Shown here one piece after another: positions 14,181-25,429 of a stretch of 64,000 nt of DNA (position 1 is the stretch's first letter; every line of letters begins with the position of its first letter). The position numbers and the translations under genes were made by a program. The notes under the pieces are model-generated. The model searched no databases and was not told where the DNA came from. It saw only the letters and a list, made by a program, of their open reading frames with translations. The DNA comes from Patella vulgata (lineage: Eukaryota; Mollusca; Gastropoda; Patellidae): positions 29,903,540-29,967,539 of the forward strand of contig NC_065884.2 of NCBI RefSeq assembly GCF_932274485.2, in the 5' to 3' direction.

Positions 14181-15298
14181 TTGTTATGAAGCATACCTTT
14201 GATTTATTATTACTGAATCTTGTAGTAAGGTCAATGGATCAAAGGAATGACGAGACAATGATTCTAGTCGTAAAAAAGAGGTGATTGCATGGAAATATAG
14301 CAATAATTAGCCGAAACACGACCTAAAAAATATACACATGGGTCACATACAGTGTTGGAGCGGAACCGTGTGTATCATACTTTCTTTAATATTATTTAAT
14401 GTTCCGATCATTGCATTAGGGAAATGGAATACTTCCGTCATTATGGGACAAAACCAAGGCAATTTTAATTTTTTTGGTTGCGTAGAATAAGTTTGCTTGG
14501 ACTGTGTGAAGGGTTCTTTTACATGTACGTTAATGTGTACACGGGTGAACGGTATTTTTTCCCTTCCGGTAGTAAATGCACAAGAGGATGCTGTTCTTTC
14601 TTTACCAAGTTTTCATACACTGCCATTATGCTTATAATCAAAATATTAGCATCCAATTGTGGCGGATGTTACAATTTCTAAGTATGTAAATGCATGAGTA
14701 GCCCAGACGTATTTCTGTCAAAGGTATGAGACAAATGTTGTTACATCTTTGTCCTTTTACTCGGAATTTAACTTGTAAGTGATATTCCTGACAGAAAAAC
14801 TGTTTCCCTTGACACGGAGGTGAGATAAATCACTTTCTGAAAGAATTTACTTAAAATGCTCGGATTTCATGCCAATGTCAAGTTTATTTTAATTGCATTC
14901 AACAAGGTGTAAAAAAGAAATACTTGCCATGTCCTTGTTACCTTGCCAGTGGTCAGACAAACAGGAAAATATGGTATTGACCTGCTAATGTTAAGGTTAA
15001 CTATCGGTGATCAACAGGTATGGGTTCTGTATTTGAGAAATATTCATCTAAAGTTTTAAATTTCTGGCAAAATTCTTAGATAGGAATATTTACGCCAGTG
15101 TCATATTAAGATCAAGAGCGGCTATTCCACTTATGGGGCCCCTCCCAATCCCTCATTAAGTATAAATGGGGCAAGTATTATGATGATAAAGGATATTTTA
15201 GACTTATGATAGTGCCAAAAAATACTATACACCTTGACCGGAGGTCCGCTAGTTTGTGAGACCCCAAGCTTCAAACGGCTAGAGGTGTTTACAACATA
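14181..15298. other. no gene seen
   Basis: AT-rich spacer up to the intact Tc1 element. A stretch near 14500-14590 (AATGTGTACACGGGTGAACG) resembles the decayed ACGTGYACACGG module seen at 11190, 19525, 47835 and 52470, so a SINE scrap is possible. Confidence 0.4.
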
Positions 15299-16829
15299 TA
15301 CTATTCAAAAAAAGTAGGGGATATTTGATTTTTAAGTGTTATTAAAGTCACCTAATGAAACTGACGAAGAAACAAATGACAAAATGAAATGAAGTTCACA
15401 TTCATCGATTTATTCCAAATGATCGTTAGACTAAGTAAGGCACAGACTGACCATTATAAGGGTAAAATGATACCCGGGGTCAAACAGCAAAGTTACCACA
15501 GCATCACAACCAAGTCAGTAACGGGTAAATCCTCCTCTGTTTGCCAAACAAGCATTGATCCGACGTGGCATACTCCTAATGAGACGTCTAAGGTCATTTT
15601 GGTCCAGATTGTCCCATTCCTGTTGCAACGCAGCAGCAAGTTCTTGGACATTGGCAGGACGTTGTTGACGTTGACGTAACCTCTGTCCAAGCATGTCCCA
15701 GACATGCTCGATGGGGGAGAGGTCGGGACTCAGTGCTGGCCAAGGTAATGTGGTGATGTTCTGTTGTTGGAGGTAACCTGTAACGATCCTGGCCCTGTGA
15801 CATCTTGCGTTGTCATCCTGGAAGATGAAACGGCGGCCATGACGTCGTGCGAACGGCACAACATGGACTGCCAAGATGTTGTCCCGGTAGTACTGGCCTG
15901 TAACACGCCCTGCAACAACATGTAAAGCCGTTCTTCCAGCAACAGTGATGCCTCCCCACACCATAACAGAACCACCCCCAAATCGATCATGTCTGATGAC
16001 GTTAACGTCTTGGAAGCGCTCGTTTCGACGACGCCACACCCTCCTACGTCTGTCCAAAAAATCAACAGTGAACCTTGACTCATCTGAAAACATCACATTG
16101 CTCCAGCGTCGATTATCCCAGTGTTGACGATCCCTACACCAACGACGTCTTCCCTGAATGTGATGATCTCTCAAACAAGGGATCACGCGAGGACGTCGGG
16201 CGCGAAGGTGACCCCTATGCAGTCGATTCCGAATCGTCTGGCCACTCACTCTCACACCAGTGTCTGTTTGAAGACGAGCGCTGATCTGATTTGCTGTGAT
16301 GACACGATTTCTCAAGGCCAAGGTACGGATAAATCGATCTTGGGCTTGAATTGTCGCCCTTGGTCGACCTGAGCGTGGTCTGTCCTGTACAGATTGTGTA
16401 TCAGGGTATCTGGACCATAGCCTGCTTATGACAGACTGAGAAACATTCATCGTCCGCGCCACAACCGCCTGTGTTGTGCCGATCTGTAGCATGCCAAGGG
16501 CACGTAACCTTTCATTTTGGGTAAGCCGACGCATATCAAAATTTGTTTTCTGGTCACTAAAACAATTAAACTGATGTTTCCACCCTGGAATTCAATGCCA
16601 CAATGACTGTAACATTCAAAGTCAGAATCGTGCAAATCTTGGGTTGGACCCCCATAATGATCCCAAGCATCACCTGCATTCCATGCGGTAGCTATTGGTG
16701 CGTTTCGGCGTCACATGTAACTGGAAATGTTTCTTCTGTTAGGTTCTATAGTGACTTTTTTCGTAGTCATTTGCATATTTTAGTATTATGCCCCCAAAAT
16801 CAAATATCCCCTACTTTTTTTGAATAGTA
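15299..16829 (-). mobile_element. Tc1-like transposon, apparently intact
   Basis: The 1531-bp element has perfect terminal inverted repeats of about 34 bp. The outer sequence is TACTATTCAAAAAAAGTAGG, reading inward to GGATATTTGATTTT at both ends. It is flanked by TA dinucleotides at 15297-15298 and 16830-16831, the usual Tc1/mariner target duplication. It encloses one uninterrupted transposase frame on the minus strand. Perfect ends plus an open frame suggest a recent insertion, possibly still mobile. It belongs to the same group as the copies ending at 7865, 21888 and 42769-43496, but its ends read TACTATTC rather than TACTCTTC, so it is a separate subfamily. Confidence 0.95.
15515..16534 (-). 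CDS. Tc1-like DD34E transposase, full length
   Basis: A 339-residue frame from ATG to stop, the usual length for a Tc1 transposase. Residues about 1-60 form the first helix-turn-helix (MRRLTQNERLRALGM, then VSQSVISRLW), followed by the GRPR-type linker RSGRPRA at about 55. A second helix-turn-helix covers about 70-115. The catalytic triad is visible: D151 in FSDESRF, D241 in FQDDNARCH and E276 in SPIEHVWD, with 34 residues between the second D and E (DD34E). The glycine box GGGSVMVWGG is present at about 187. The protein binds the element's inverted repeats and performs cut-and-paste transposition in the nucleus. No stop or frameshift is seen. The start is the first ATG of the domain and matches the homologous start at 21578. 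Confidence 0.95.
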   Translation of the reverse strand: MRRLTQNERLRALGMLQIGTTQAVVARTMNVSQSVISRLWSRYPDTQSVQDRPRSGRPRATIQAQDRFIRTLALRNRVITANQISARLQTDTGVRVSGQTIRNRLHRGHLRARRPRVIPCLRDHHIQGRRRWCRDRQHWDNRRWSNVMFSDESRFTVDFLDRRRRVWRRRNERFQDVNVIRHDRFGGGSVMVWGGITVAGRTALHVVAGRVTGQYYRDNILAVHVVPFARRHGRRFIFQDDNARCHRARIVTGYLQQQNITTLPWPALSPDLSPIEHVWDMLGQRLRQRQQRPANVQELAAALQQEWDNLDQNDLRRLIRSMPRRINACLANRGGFTRY

Positions 16830-16831
16830 TA

Positions 16832-18589
16832 TTATCAATGCAAATTATTTGAAGCTAAAAGACAAATATAGCCGAAGATAAAATGGTTAAAATTAACCAA
16901 TCCGGAAGTAAGTTATGGTCGTCAAAAGTGTACATTACGTCCTATGGGCTGTCTACCGCCACCTTCAATGTTACTGGACCATTAATTTCTATCCAAGAAC
17001 AACGGGGTAACAACTAACCTACGTTTTGTTTTTATTTAGTCGTCTGAATTACTATCTCAAGAACATTTTGCAACAATGATTGTTTATATCTATAAAAAAA
17101 TAATAAAATTTTCTTTTTTACATATTTAAAACATTTTTTTATTCAGGATATTTAAATGAGATGGGGAAAAAACCTAACCTATGTAAAACATACATACAGA
17201 ATACAAATGAATAGAATACAGTCGTCGCCAACTCCCCAGATTTGGGAGCCGCGTGCTAACCAGGATTATCTCGGGTTTACTCTCGGGGTTGTCCGAGAAA
17301 GTTCCTCGGGTTTAGATTGTTTATAGGGAACTAGATTTATTCACTGATTATTCGTTAATTATAAAATGTAATTTATAAGGACACTACATTTGTTTATTTA
17401 ACAGCAATTGATATGGCGATAAAAAACAATCCTCGAGCAATTTCTGTAGGAGTAATGGTAAAAAAAGTTACTGCAAACTTAAATTACAAAAAATAAGATT
17501 TACCTATATAATCGTGTTTTTTTGAATGGACACACGCCAGGATAGATTTGACAATGATTCCTCATGCCATTAAATTGTTTCGCTAGATGTTTTGGTACAA
17601 CGTCATAAACGTCCGCAAACATTGCTTATGGATTTATGTTCCTGTGAGGCTGCGAATACCGGAGTCTCACTTCTGACCGAATAATAGTAAAATACTGAAA
17701 AAAGCATCATACAAAGACATAGTTTGTGTTAGGTTGTATTTTGTTCAACCGAATCATAATCATTTAAATTCAGCGATTGACTGGTCTCAATTTGGCTCAC
17801 AATCTAATTTGAACACATTTAAATCTCAACTTGCAAGTGATTTTTAAGCTTGATAACAGTTGATGATATTTTAGAATTACATCATTCAAAGTAAATTATT
17901 TATTTGGGTGTCTTTTTATTTCCTGATGATCCCTAATGTGATATTAAGATCTGAATGAAGTACGACCTAGTTCAGCTGTAGATGACGGTGACAACATGAG
18001 GTAGCGGTGATGGCGAGCTACACCTGATACATGAACGTGTATTAACGATATTTATTCACCACATATGAATAAGATACGATTAGAGAAAACCACGGTGTTA
18101 TTACCATGTATGTATGATCTTGTAAAACTTACAGGTATTTTATTTGTAGGTGTCTCAGTTTTGTCATATTAATACAAATAAAACACAATCAAATAGTTAA
18201 TATGAGCTTTCCTCCAAATAACGGCCCTGTACTCTGCAGCGCCTTTGAGAACGCAAAATAACTGAAGGGGGGCAACCCTTGTCAGATGATCGTCTTCGAC
18301 TAGTAACTCTCTCTTCACTGACTTGAGTGTTAATCGCGTAACATTTTTTGCCATACATCTTATTTTTAACATGCCTATCACCTTAATGTTTATAAACCCA
18401 AAGAGCCCAAACACACTGTAGAGGATTGATCGTTTCCATTTTGTTAAACCCCATTTCATTTCATTTCATTTCCGTTTCAATTTTTTCCAGGACTGGTAAA
18501 AGTCATCTATAAGCAGTGACCTCATTTTAGTAGGCAATTTCCACAATTCATATACTCTATGTTTACTTTCTGATCATCTCGCCTAAAAA
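16832..18589. other. no host gene; a decayed SINE head and scraps
   Basis: At about 17225-17320 the words GTCGCCAACTCCC, GCGTGCTAACCAGG and CGAGAAAGTTCCTCGGG resemble the heads of SINE family 2 (24285, 37405), strongly decayed. At 18445-18475 a TTAAACCCCATTTCATTTCATTTC tail, like that of family 2, is present. The open frame at 18169-18459 (-) has no recognisable content. Confidence 0.4.
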
Positions 18590-18830
18590 TTATGAATATT
18601 CACCAAAGTATGGCTGAAAATATAAATTCAAACAAACTTCTAGACCCAAAAAATTACAAGATATAGCACGCAAAAGGGAGTACAGCGAGAATTGCTTTAT
18701 AGAACTACATTCAGGGGATGCATGATTATTTCCAGTCCTGATGAGGAATTCCACTAAAGATTCTATCCTGATTGACTTCAATGTTAAATTGTATTTTATT
18801 TAATAAGAATAGGATTGAGGAAACTATATA
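18590..18830 (+). repeat. unidentified dispersed repeat, copy 1
   Basis: Matches 38685-38960 in the same orientation over about 240 bp with clear divergence. Shared words in order are ATGAATATTCACCAAA, GAAAATAT, AAAAAATT-ACAA, GARCTACATT-AGGGG, GATTGA and a closing ATTTTATT. No coding capacity and no terminal repeat were found. Family unknown. Confidence 0.6.
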
Positions 18831-20394
18831 CACCCCCTCAATAAATTTTATAATTACAATTAATTTACTAAAATACATGTATATAGCCGAAACTAGTCAT
18901 ATTGTGTTATTTGATACACATAAAGTTTGATGACGACTATAAGGCCTGAAAGTATACTTATAACATGTGGTAGTGGAAATAACAGAAGATAGTAATGGTT
19001 ATATTAGACGGTAACAGTACTTAAAGTTACAATTTCATATTTTTAAGTTATATTTTTAAAATGTATTAAAATAAAGCCCTAAAATAGATGGTATCTATAA
19101 ACAGTCCTACCTTGTTAAAGAATAATCCTATTAATCCTATAATTCACTATTGCCAGTTAAGAAATTGGCAAAAATATCATTTTCAACTTCAAATTCAAAC
19201 GTTTGAAGATAGCTATTCCATGGTGGGGAAAAGGAAAACAAGGGAGGTAATTGGGAGGTAATTGTGTTATTATTTCCGATGTTGTGATTTTTAAGTGTGA
19301 GAATGACACCAGTGATCGTATAATAGTGAGTTGACAACCTATTGAGCAAAAGACATAGAAATAATTATGTTTTGACTTTCTTAGAAAATGTGAAATTGTA
19401 ACTGTAATCCTAAACACGGGCATACGCTATGGAGATGGAGTGTGCTATGAGGGAACTTTTGTCCAGACAGCGGCGATACGGCCTACTCTTATTTTAAACC
19501 TCAACTGCCGAGGGTTCCATTACGTGCACACGGGATCACGGTTTTTCGTTCCAACCGAAAGACTAGACACTGTTACCTTCCACTCCCCCCCCCCCCCACA
19601 AGGTGGAAAAGTCCATGGTAATTTGCCAGCCAGCATCGGTACAAACAAAACTTCTTGGGCCCTGTGCACTCTTATATAACATTCCACTGACAAAAGTTGC
19701 ATTACGTGCACGAGACCACCTGGTTAGTGAACCAGCGCTACCGTGGAGATTGATATTGGGGTGTGACCAAGAAAAAGCTTTAGTGTATTCTGTAAAACAA
19801 AATTGCCCTTGTAGCATCGTAACGTTATGCACATAAGAAGAGTAAAAAGAACAACATTAAACGATTTTTAGAAAAATCTGGATAATCCTAAGAAAAGGGA
19901 ATTTAAATTTTAAATATTTCTTATAATAGCAAATCGAGCATAATGTATTCAAAATTATGATAGATATATTGAAAGCGTACATCAGAACACATATCAACAT
20001 ATAAAACTGACTCTCTTCTGAAATATAAATTCCTTATTTTAAAACAAGTATGATGTGGGTCGGTAGCTGCAAATTGAACCAAAAAATCTTTTCAATCCTA
20101 TAGAATCTTTGTAATTTTTAGGTGTGGCAAGCAAAAACAAATGCTAAAAAATTTTTGTATAAAGTTTTTTTCTTAAAAAGTTTTTAAAGAGATAGGTTGC
20201 TAGGCAAAGAAATCATTAGAATATACTGTTCAAGTTAAATTGTTAAAAATTAATAGGATTTTTCGTCTTAAACAGGTATGAATGCAGCTTTTCAAGTTAT
20301 CGAAAATCTTTGAAAATCCACAGGATTTCTTGTCTATAAGGACCTTAACGCGTGTTAACTTTCGTCTCTATGGTCACCATACGATTTTGAATGT
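18831..20394. other. no host gene; one possible SINE scrap
   Basis: Mostly AT-rich. At about 19455-19575 (TTACGTGCACACGGGATCACGG, GTTCCAACCGAAAGACTAGACAC) a module recurs that is also seen near 43845 (CCATCCGAACGACTAGACAC) and 47835, likely a SINE body fragment. A poly-C run lies at 19585-19600. Open frames across this stretch on both strands are shadows of it. Confidence 0.4.
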
Positions 20395-20600
20395 GATCAA
20401 GGGCAATAACCCTGGCAATTGTTAAAAATCAATAGGCCTCTACCTTTCAAGACACGGTGTACAAATTTCAAGTCATTCGGGTGACACCTGTGGTCTACAG
20501 CATCCACAAGAGTTTTCAAACAGATCGAGGGCCATAACTCTGGCAGTAATTATCGGAAATCGTTGACAGGCCGGTCGACGGACAGACGAGAACGATGGAA
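20395..20600 (+). repeat. decayed repeat with GGGCMATAACYCTGG boxes
   Basis: Two copies of an AGGGCMATAACYCTGGCARTWRTT box about 135 bp apart (20399 and 20531) are followed by GGCCGGTCGACGGACAGACGAGAACGATGG. The box recurs in the arrays at 22360-22880 and 56068-58060. No protein is encoded. Confidence 0.55.
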
Positions 20601-20684
20601 ATATATTCGGGAGTATAAAAATCCTGATCCAATTTTAACTCTAACCAGAAGGTTTCACCTTGTCATTGATGCAGAACCAGGGCG

Positions 20685-20795
20685 TGGGGACTGGTAACTA
20701 ACAGTGTCTTGTGTCTTTCTGAGGTCCCGTGTAGCCTACACGTGTTCGTAACAGAACCCTTGTCAGTTGGAATTTGAAATTAGAGTAGGCACACT
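20685..20795 (+). mobile_element. SINE family 2, 3' part
   Basis: CCCGTGTAGCCTACACGTGTTCGTAAC, then CCTTGTCAGTTGGAATTTGAAATTAGAGTAGGC, matches the body of the copy at 24285-24590. The tRNA-like head is not recognisable. Confidence 0.5.
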
Positions 20796-20837
20796 ACAGA
20801 CGTATGTCAGTCTTCATTGGTGGAACGTTCAAATAAC

Positions 20838-21888
20838 CACATATGGACAATGTGGTGACGTTGGAGATAGTCATTCACGACACGAGCGCGGTGGGCACGG
20901 ACATCATCCTCTTGAAAGATGAAACGTCGACCTGCACGTTGAGCAAAGGGCTGAACTATCGGTGCCAGGATGTGGTCACGGTAGTACACACCAGTGACCC
21001 TTCCTTGAACAATATGCAAGTCCGTTCTGCCAGTCATGACGTTAACGTTAGCATGATGCTCATTTACACGCCTCCAAACGGGAGCACGCCTATCGGTGAA
21101 ATCCATGCAGAGTAAATCTGGACTCATCTGAGAACATTACACGCGCCCATCGACGATTACCCCAATTTCTACGCTGCCTACACCATTGACGCCTGTTTGC
21201 CATGTACTGGCGAGTTAATGGAGGCACAACACGCGGTCGTCGCGCATGCAAATGGGCTGCATGTAGCCGATTTCTAATCGTTTTGGGGTGTAACTCGAAT
21301 TCCTGTAACTTGGTACAGTTTACAGAAAGCTGGTTGGCCGTTTGTCCTTGATTTCGCAGGACCTGTGTATGAATGTATCGATCCTGGGCTTGTGTAGTGG
21401 CTCTAGGACGACCTGAACGAGATCTATCATCAGCATTGTGTGTTTGTTGGTACCGGTTCCACAATCTGCTGATCACAGACTGTGACACATTAAGCATGTT
21501 GGCCACTGCTCGCTGTGTAGAACCCATTTGAAGCATGCCAATAGCACGTAGACGTTCATCATGTTGAAGACGCCTCATTGCAAATTAAACGTAACACACT
21601 AAAGCAAAGATACGCTATGCAAGAACCGATAGGAAAACAGAAATGGATAGGATAAACCAGCACGCGGCAGTTTTCATCAACCCTCCCTTGAAGTGTCAAA
21701 TTTGACAATAAACCTTTCCCACGTGTATGGCGCTATTGCGTGTCGCACGTGCAGCTCAGTGGTTCTGTTGGGGCGATATGTTCTTCATCTGTGAACATAC
21801 CCTCAAAGCATGTCAAGTGTCCTTGACTATTATATCACAACCTGCATAGGTATTGACATTTCAATATCTCCTACTTTTTTGAAGAGTA
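20838..21888 (-). mobile_element. broken Tc1-like transposon
   Basis: The right terminus is intact (CTACTTTTTTGAAGAGTA, then TA at 21889). The left end is lost: transposase similarity stops near 20838 just after the second catalytic region. The transposase start lies at 21578 (MRRLQHDERLRAIGM). The N-terminal DNA-binding half stays open to about 21090, and the next part (from FSDESRF onward) continues in another frame near 21127-20840. About 16 codons covering the glycine box are missing between NVNVM and TGRTDL, and everything after the LQRHHIVHM region, including the DD34E glutamate, is gone. A non-functional relic. Confidence 0.9.
21090..21578 (-). pseudogene. Tc1 transposase remnant, DNA-binding half
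   Basis: A 162-codon open remainder of a transposase related to that at 15515-16534. It retains both helix-turn-helix regions, the linker RSGRPRATTQ and the first catalytic motif FSDESRF, then leaves the family's frame. The downstream part lies in an overlapping frame (20807-21127) with RRFIFQEDD, carrying the second aspartate region, but lacks the glutamate region. Similarity to the intact neighbour is moderate, so they are different subfamilies rather than recent copies. Confidence 0.9.
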
Positions 21889-21890
21889 TA

Positions 21891-22359
21891 TAATGATAAT
21901 TAATGCGGAGTTGTAATATTAGTCGATTAATGTGGATTTGTGTAGATTTGTGCTGTTGGTGGTAATTGGTGAACAAATCTACCAATTAAACTTCCTAGGC
22001 GGGATAACGAGAGGTCGAGGGAGCGAGAACGCGGGGATATTCAAAGGCGAGAAAGCGAGAAGTCGAGGTAAAATATGGCGACGATTTAGATCATATTTGA
22101 ATGGCCGCTAACAGCCACCGCAGCCTTGCGAATATTCACTGCTGAACAATTTGTTCCGGATGCGTACTTTTAGTTTATTAATCAATACAAGGCAGTTTAT
22201 CTTTTTTTATAAACTAAAGTAGTCAGGGAACGAAACTTTACTCCCACAGCAGTTAAATCGTCCGACGGTCGACAAGGGTTGTCGCATATTTATACTTTGT
22301 AGGTAATAGGGCGCATTTATAAGACAATTTCATACAGATCAGTTCGTGATTTTCGTCGT
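21891..22359. other. no gene seen; purine-rich patch
   Basis: At 22005-22075 there is a run of short GCGAGAA / GAGGTCGAGG words, low-complexity and purine-rich. Nothing else recognisable. Confidence 0.4.
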
Positions 22360-22880
22360 TTGAGGGTTAAAAAGGTTCTACAAGCTCAAACAAAGGGCCT
22401 TATCTCTGGAAGTAATTTACAGAAATTGTTGCAATTAGACAAAATTTTGAGTTTTACTAATCTAAATAATGCATTTAAATTTTATACAGATCGGATGATG
22501 ACTCTTGGCGTTCGAGCGTTCACAAGGTTCAACAAAGTCAAACAAAGGCCATGATTTTAGACGTAATTAACGGAAATTGCTGATTTTGGTAGGATTCTTT
22601 GTTTTACTAATTCAAATGATCATAACTTTTGCTGTTAGAGCGTCCACGAGGTTCAACAAAATGAAACAAGGGCCATCACTTTATTAACAGAAATTACTGA
22701 AATTCAATAGGCTTCTTTGTTTCCCTAATTTGAATTATGTCGTTAGAGCGTTCACGAGGTTTAACAAAGTGAAAAAGGATAATAACTCGAGATGTAATTA
22801 ATGGAAATTGCTGAAATTCACTAATTTAAAGGATGCATATAAACTTCATACAGATCGGACGACAACTTTTGTTTAATCAC
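22360..22880 (+). repeat. tandem array, about 4 units of 120-150 bp
   Basis: Recurring order: GTTCAACAAAGTSAAACAAAGGGCC, a box like ATCTCTGGAAGTAATT, ACAGAAATTGYTGAAATT, TTTGTTTTACTAATTY, AATGATGCAT, ATACAGATCGGAYGAYRACTTTTG and TTCGAGCGTTCACGAGG. Units start near 22370, 22520, 22645 and 22750. They are diverged and untranslated. Confidence 0.75.
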
Positions 22881-23599
22881 TGACTAAAACTAATCACGGA
22901 CTACACGTATTATCAGGTGCTTTTGTTATTCATGTCCATGAAGCCCCTGCAATTTTTACGCCAAATTTAACCTTAGTTACTACGTCCGTATTTTGCAAAA
23001 CCGTATATGACATAGAACCGTATATGGTAATAGTATTTGAAATCGTTGATTGGCTGATAGCGATCTATTGTTATGCATAGTCATCGGAAAATTCCATATT
23101 CGCCCGTGAATTTCAAATGGAGTCGTGATAAAAGTTGTTCTCAGAGTATACAAATGGTGATAGGAGGGTTTCCTCCCACTGCTAAAGAATCCTATGCGCA
23201 TTTATGAAAAACTAGCAATTTATGGGGTTATATATAAGCTACTTGCTTGGATCTATTCATTTGCCACGTCACCTATTTTCTCAAAGGCAGCTTACTGGAC
23301 TTACTCATAATCAGCTGTTATATTTACGGGATTATCAAATTCACCGTTAAACGGTAACAAACTTAGTCTCCATGGGGGTGTGAACGAGTCCACCAATGCC
23401 GTTTGGACGACCCAACCAATTTTTTTCGTAAAAATTACGTTTATAATTTCTTATTAAACAATTAATATCATTTTTTATTTTCCGAAATGCATTCCATGGT
23501 TTATGCTTCACCCAGAGGGTGTCTAGTGGTCTAATAGTCACATTCTTAATCTGAATATTATTTTTTGCAATATTAATCAAGTATGTAAATCTGAAACAT

Positions 23600-23845
23600 C
23601 CTCGGTGGCTAGGGCGTGCGCGTTACATCAAAAGGCCATTGATTCAACTGGCGTGGTTTCGATTCCCAGGATGTACGTGACAAGGAGTAGGGTCGCCTGT
23701 CCAACCTCGTGGGTTTTCTCCGGATGCCCCCCCCCCCACACACACACACACACTGCTAATTATTGAAATAAATTTGAACCATAAGTTAGTCTCGAAATGA
23801 CCTAGTTTGTGTCGAGTGTCTCTCTCTATCTCTCTCTCTCATGCA
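23600..23845 (+). mobile_element. SINE family 1, nested in a LINE
   Basis: Contains the family's landmarks: GGTGGCTAGGGCGTGCGCG head, CAACTGGCGTGGTTTCGATTCCC (box B-like), GTACGTGACAAGGAGTAGGGTCGC, GTGGGTTTTCTCCGG, GAACCATAAGTTAGTC, CGAAATGACCTAGTTTGTGTCGAG and a TCTC tail. A CCCC/CACACA run replaces part of the middle. It splits the LINE relic between CSDHCAV and the linker. Confidence 0.85.
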
Positions 23846-24284
23846 TGGCTTTTAGGCAGGGAGTACACAGCACAGTGGTCGCTACAGAAATTATCCAAAC
23901 AACCGGTTGTTTTAACAAAATACGGGCAATTAGTTAAAATTAGATGAAGTATTGAATTTCTACCGTGTTCTTTATATCTAGTTGGGGAGTTAATTAATTG
24001 TTTAATTTTAAAATGTTGACTATTTCATGAATAAAAGTATCCGTTACCTGACAAAAATCTTTATTAATATCACCCATGATTAAACATTTCGATATATCAT
24101 CTAATACAACCAAACTAATAGAATTTAAAATAAAATAATTTACCCGAGAAGGACTACTTGGAGACCTATAAAATTTCCCAAATAAAAATATATTACTTTT
24201 AGTATGAATTATGATCCAATTAAACTCCGTATTGTCAATTTATATTTCAAAGTATATATTTCTAACATAAACTGCTACCCCCAC

Positions 24285-24590
24285 CACCCTTGTTTGGTGT
24301 GCGGTCTTTCTTAACTGGTGGTTAAGACGCTGGCTCGCTAGCCTGGAGGTGTTCGATCCCTGCATTAGCCAAGAAGGTTCATTCAGATTTTCCGACGTAA
24401 TGCAGGACGGAGGGCCTGGCAATGACAGCTGTCTAGTTGTTCGGGTGTGACGAAAATCCGAGGCCCCGTGTACACATTGGCCTGCACGTAAAAGATCCCT
24501 TGACAGTTGGAATTCGATATAAGAGTAGGCCGTAATTCGGAGCAGAATAATAGGATGTTAACCCCAGGTTATTTCATTTCATTTCCTAAC
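24285..24590 (+). mobile_element. SINE family 2, nested in a LINE, with target duplication
   Basis: The tRNA-like head has TGGTTAAGACGCTGGCTCGC (box A region) and GTTCGATCC (box B), then a body with CCCCGTGTACACATTGGCCTG, CACGTAAAAGATCCC, TGACAGTTGGAATTCGATAT and a tail ATTTCATTTCATTTC. The flanks repeat TAACTGG (about 24278-24284 and 24585-24592) and the LINE reading resumes after it, so this is an insertion into an older LINE. Further copies or parts lie at 20685, 37405 and 49090. Confidence 0.85.
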
Positions 24591-25429
24591 TGGTACTTGG
24601 TAAGATGGAATAGAGACTAAGTTATCAGGAATGTCTGCTTTTAACCAAGTTTCAGATATTAAGAGAATATCGTAACTATCTGACTCTAAAGAGATGAAGT
24701 CAATCTTACATGTGATTTCTTGGTCTATAACATTCTTTGAGCATCCTGATGATCTAAGTCATTATAGATTGAAGAGTGCTAATTTATATCTATTTACTAT
24801 GTAAAAGTGGGGAAAAGGAGAAGTGCTATAAACAGACGGATTAAATTCTAGTATCGTGAAATGACATTTATTATCCTGGGCGTAATATATTTCATTGGAA
24901 GATAATAAGCCACATATAGATTGAATACGTTTATGTTTTAATAGTGTAAAATAAACGTGGTATACCATAGCAACATCTCCGATTGTATATTTATATCAAT
25001 AAAAAATACACCATACACCATTGACATGTTTCGTAGCCAGCCTCTTCATTCACAATCCGGGTAGACGTCGCCTTTAGTACTTTATTCAATACATTAATAC
25101 CGAGTCTTAGTGTAGTACAACAATTTATATTTTCAACTTGAATAGTCCATGTTTAGTAGAAAAATATATTATATATCATATTTACATTAGTATGTTTGAT
25201 TGACGCTTTTATTCTAAAGATGAAATATGTTTTCTTATCGAGTACCTGCCATTCGATCTATAGATTTGAATTACTTCCCTGTTGTTTGAAGTGATTCTCT
25301 AAACATCGTCTTTATATTTGAGTTCATTCAATTTTCATTCTTCAAACATCATTTGACTATGTAAATGACACCGTGGGCTCCACTACTTTATAATTACCAG
25401 AAATGTAAGATTCTTAAAGATGCTTTATA

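Larger units (their letters stand above)
23347..24990 (-). mobile_element. LINE relic: APE endonuclease region
   Basis: Read on the minus strand from about 24970 downward. Pieces in order are ILLISETWLKADIPDN (about 24690-24640), GVAVYVRNIYFEIDN (about 24280-24235), a KFYRSPSSP-like box (about 24165), CLIMGDINKDF (about 24075), NSPTRYKEHGRN (about 23985), then CSDHCAV (about 23885). These are the catalytic landmarks of an AP-endonuclease domain of a non-LTR retrotransposon (ETW, FYRPP, GDFN, TR, SDH). The linker before the reverse transcriptase (TIRPLDTLWVKHKPWN) follows at 23550-23430. The frame is broken several times, two SINEs are inserted in it, and the reverse transcriptase is absent. 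Clade not fixed; CR1/L2/Jockey-like organisation. Confidence 0.8.

Noticed and set aside
15515-16372. Plus-strand and other-frame open stretches across the Tc1 element
   Set aside because: Shadows of the minus-strand transposase, whose motifs and length are unambiguous.
17915-17965. CTGATGATCCC word resembling the hammerhead core at 32872
   Set aside because: No GAAA follows at the right distance and no stem III candidate is present.
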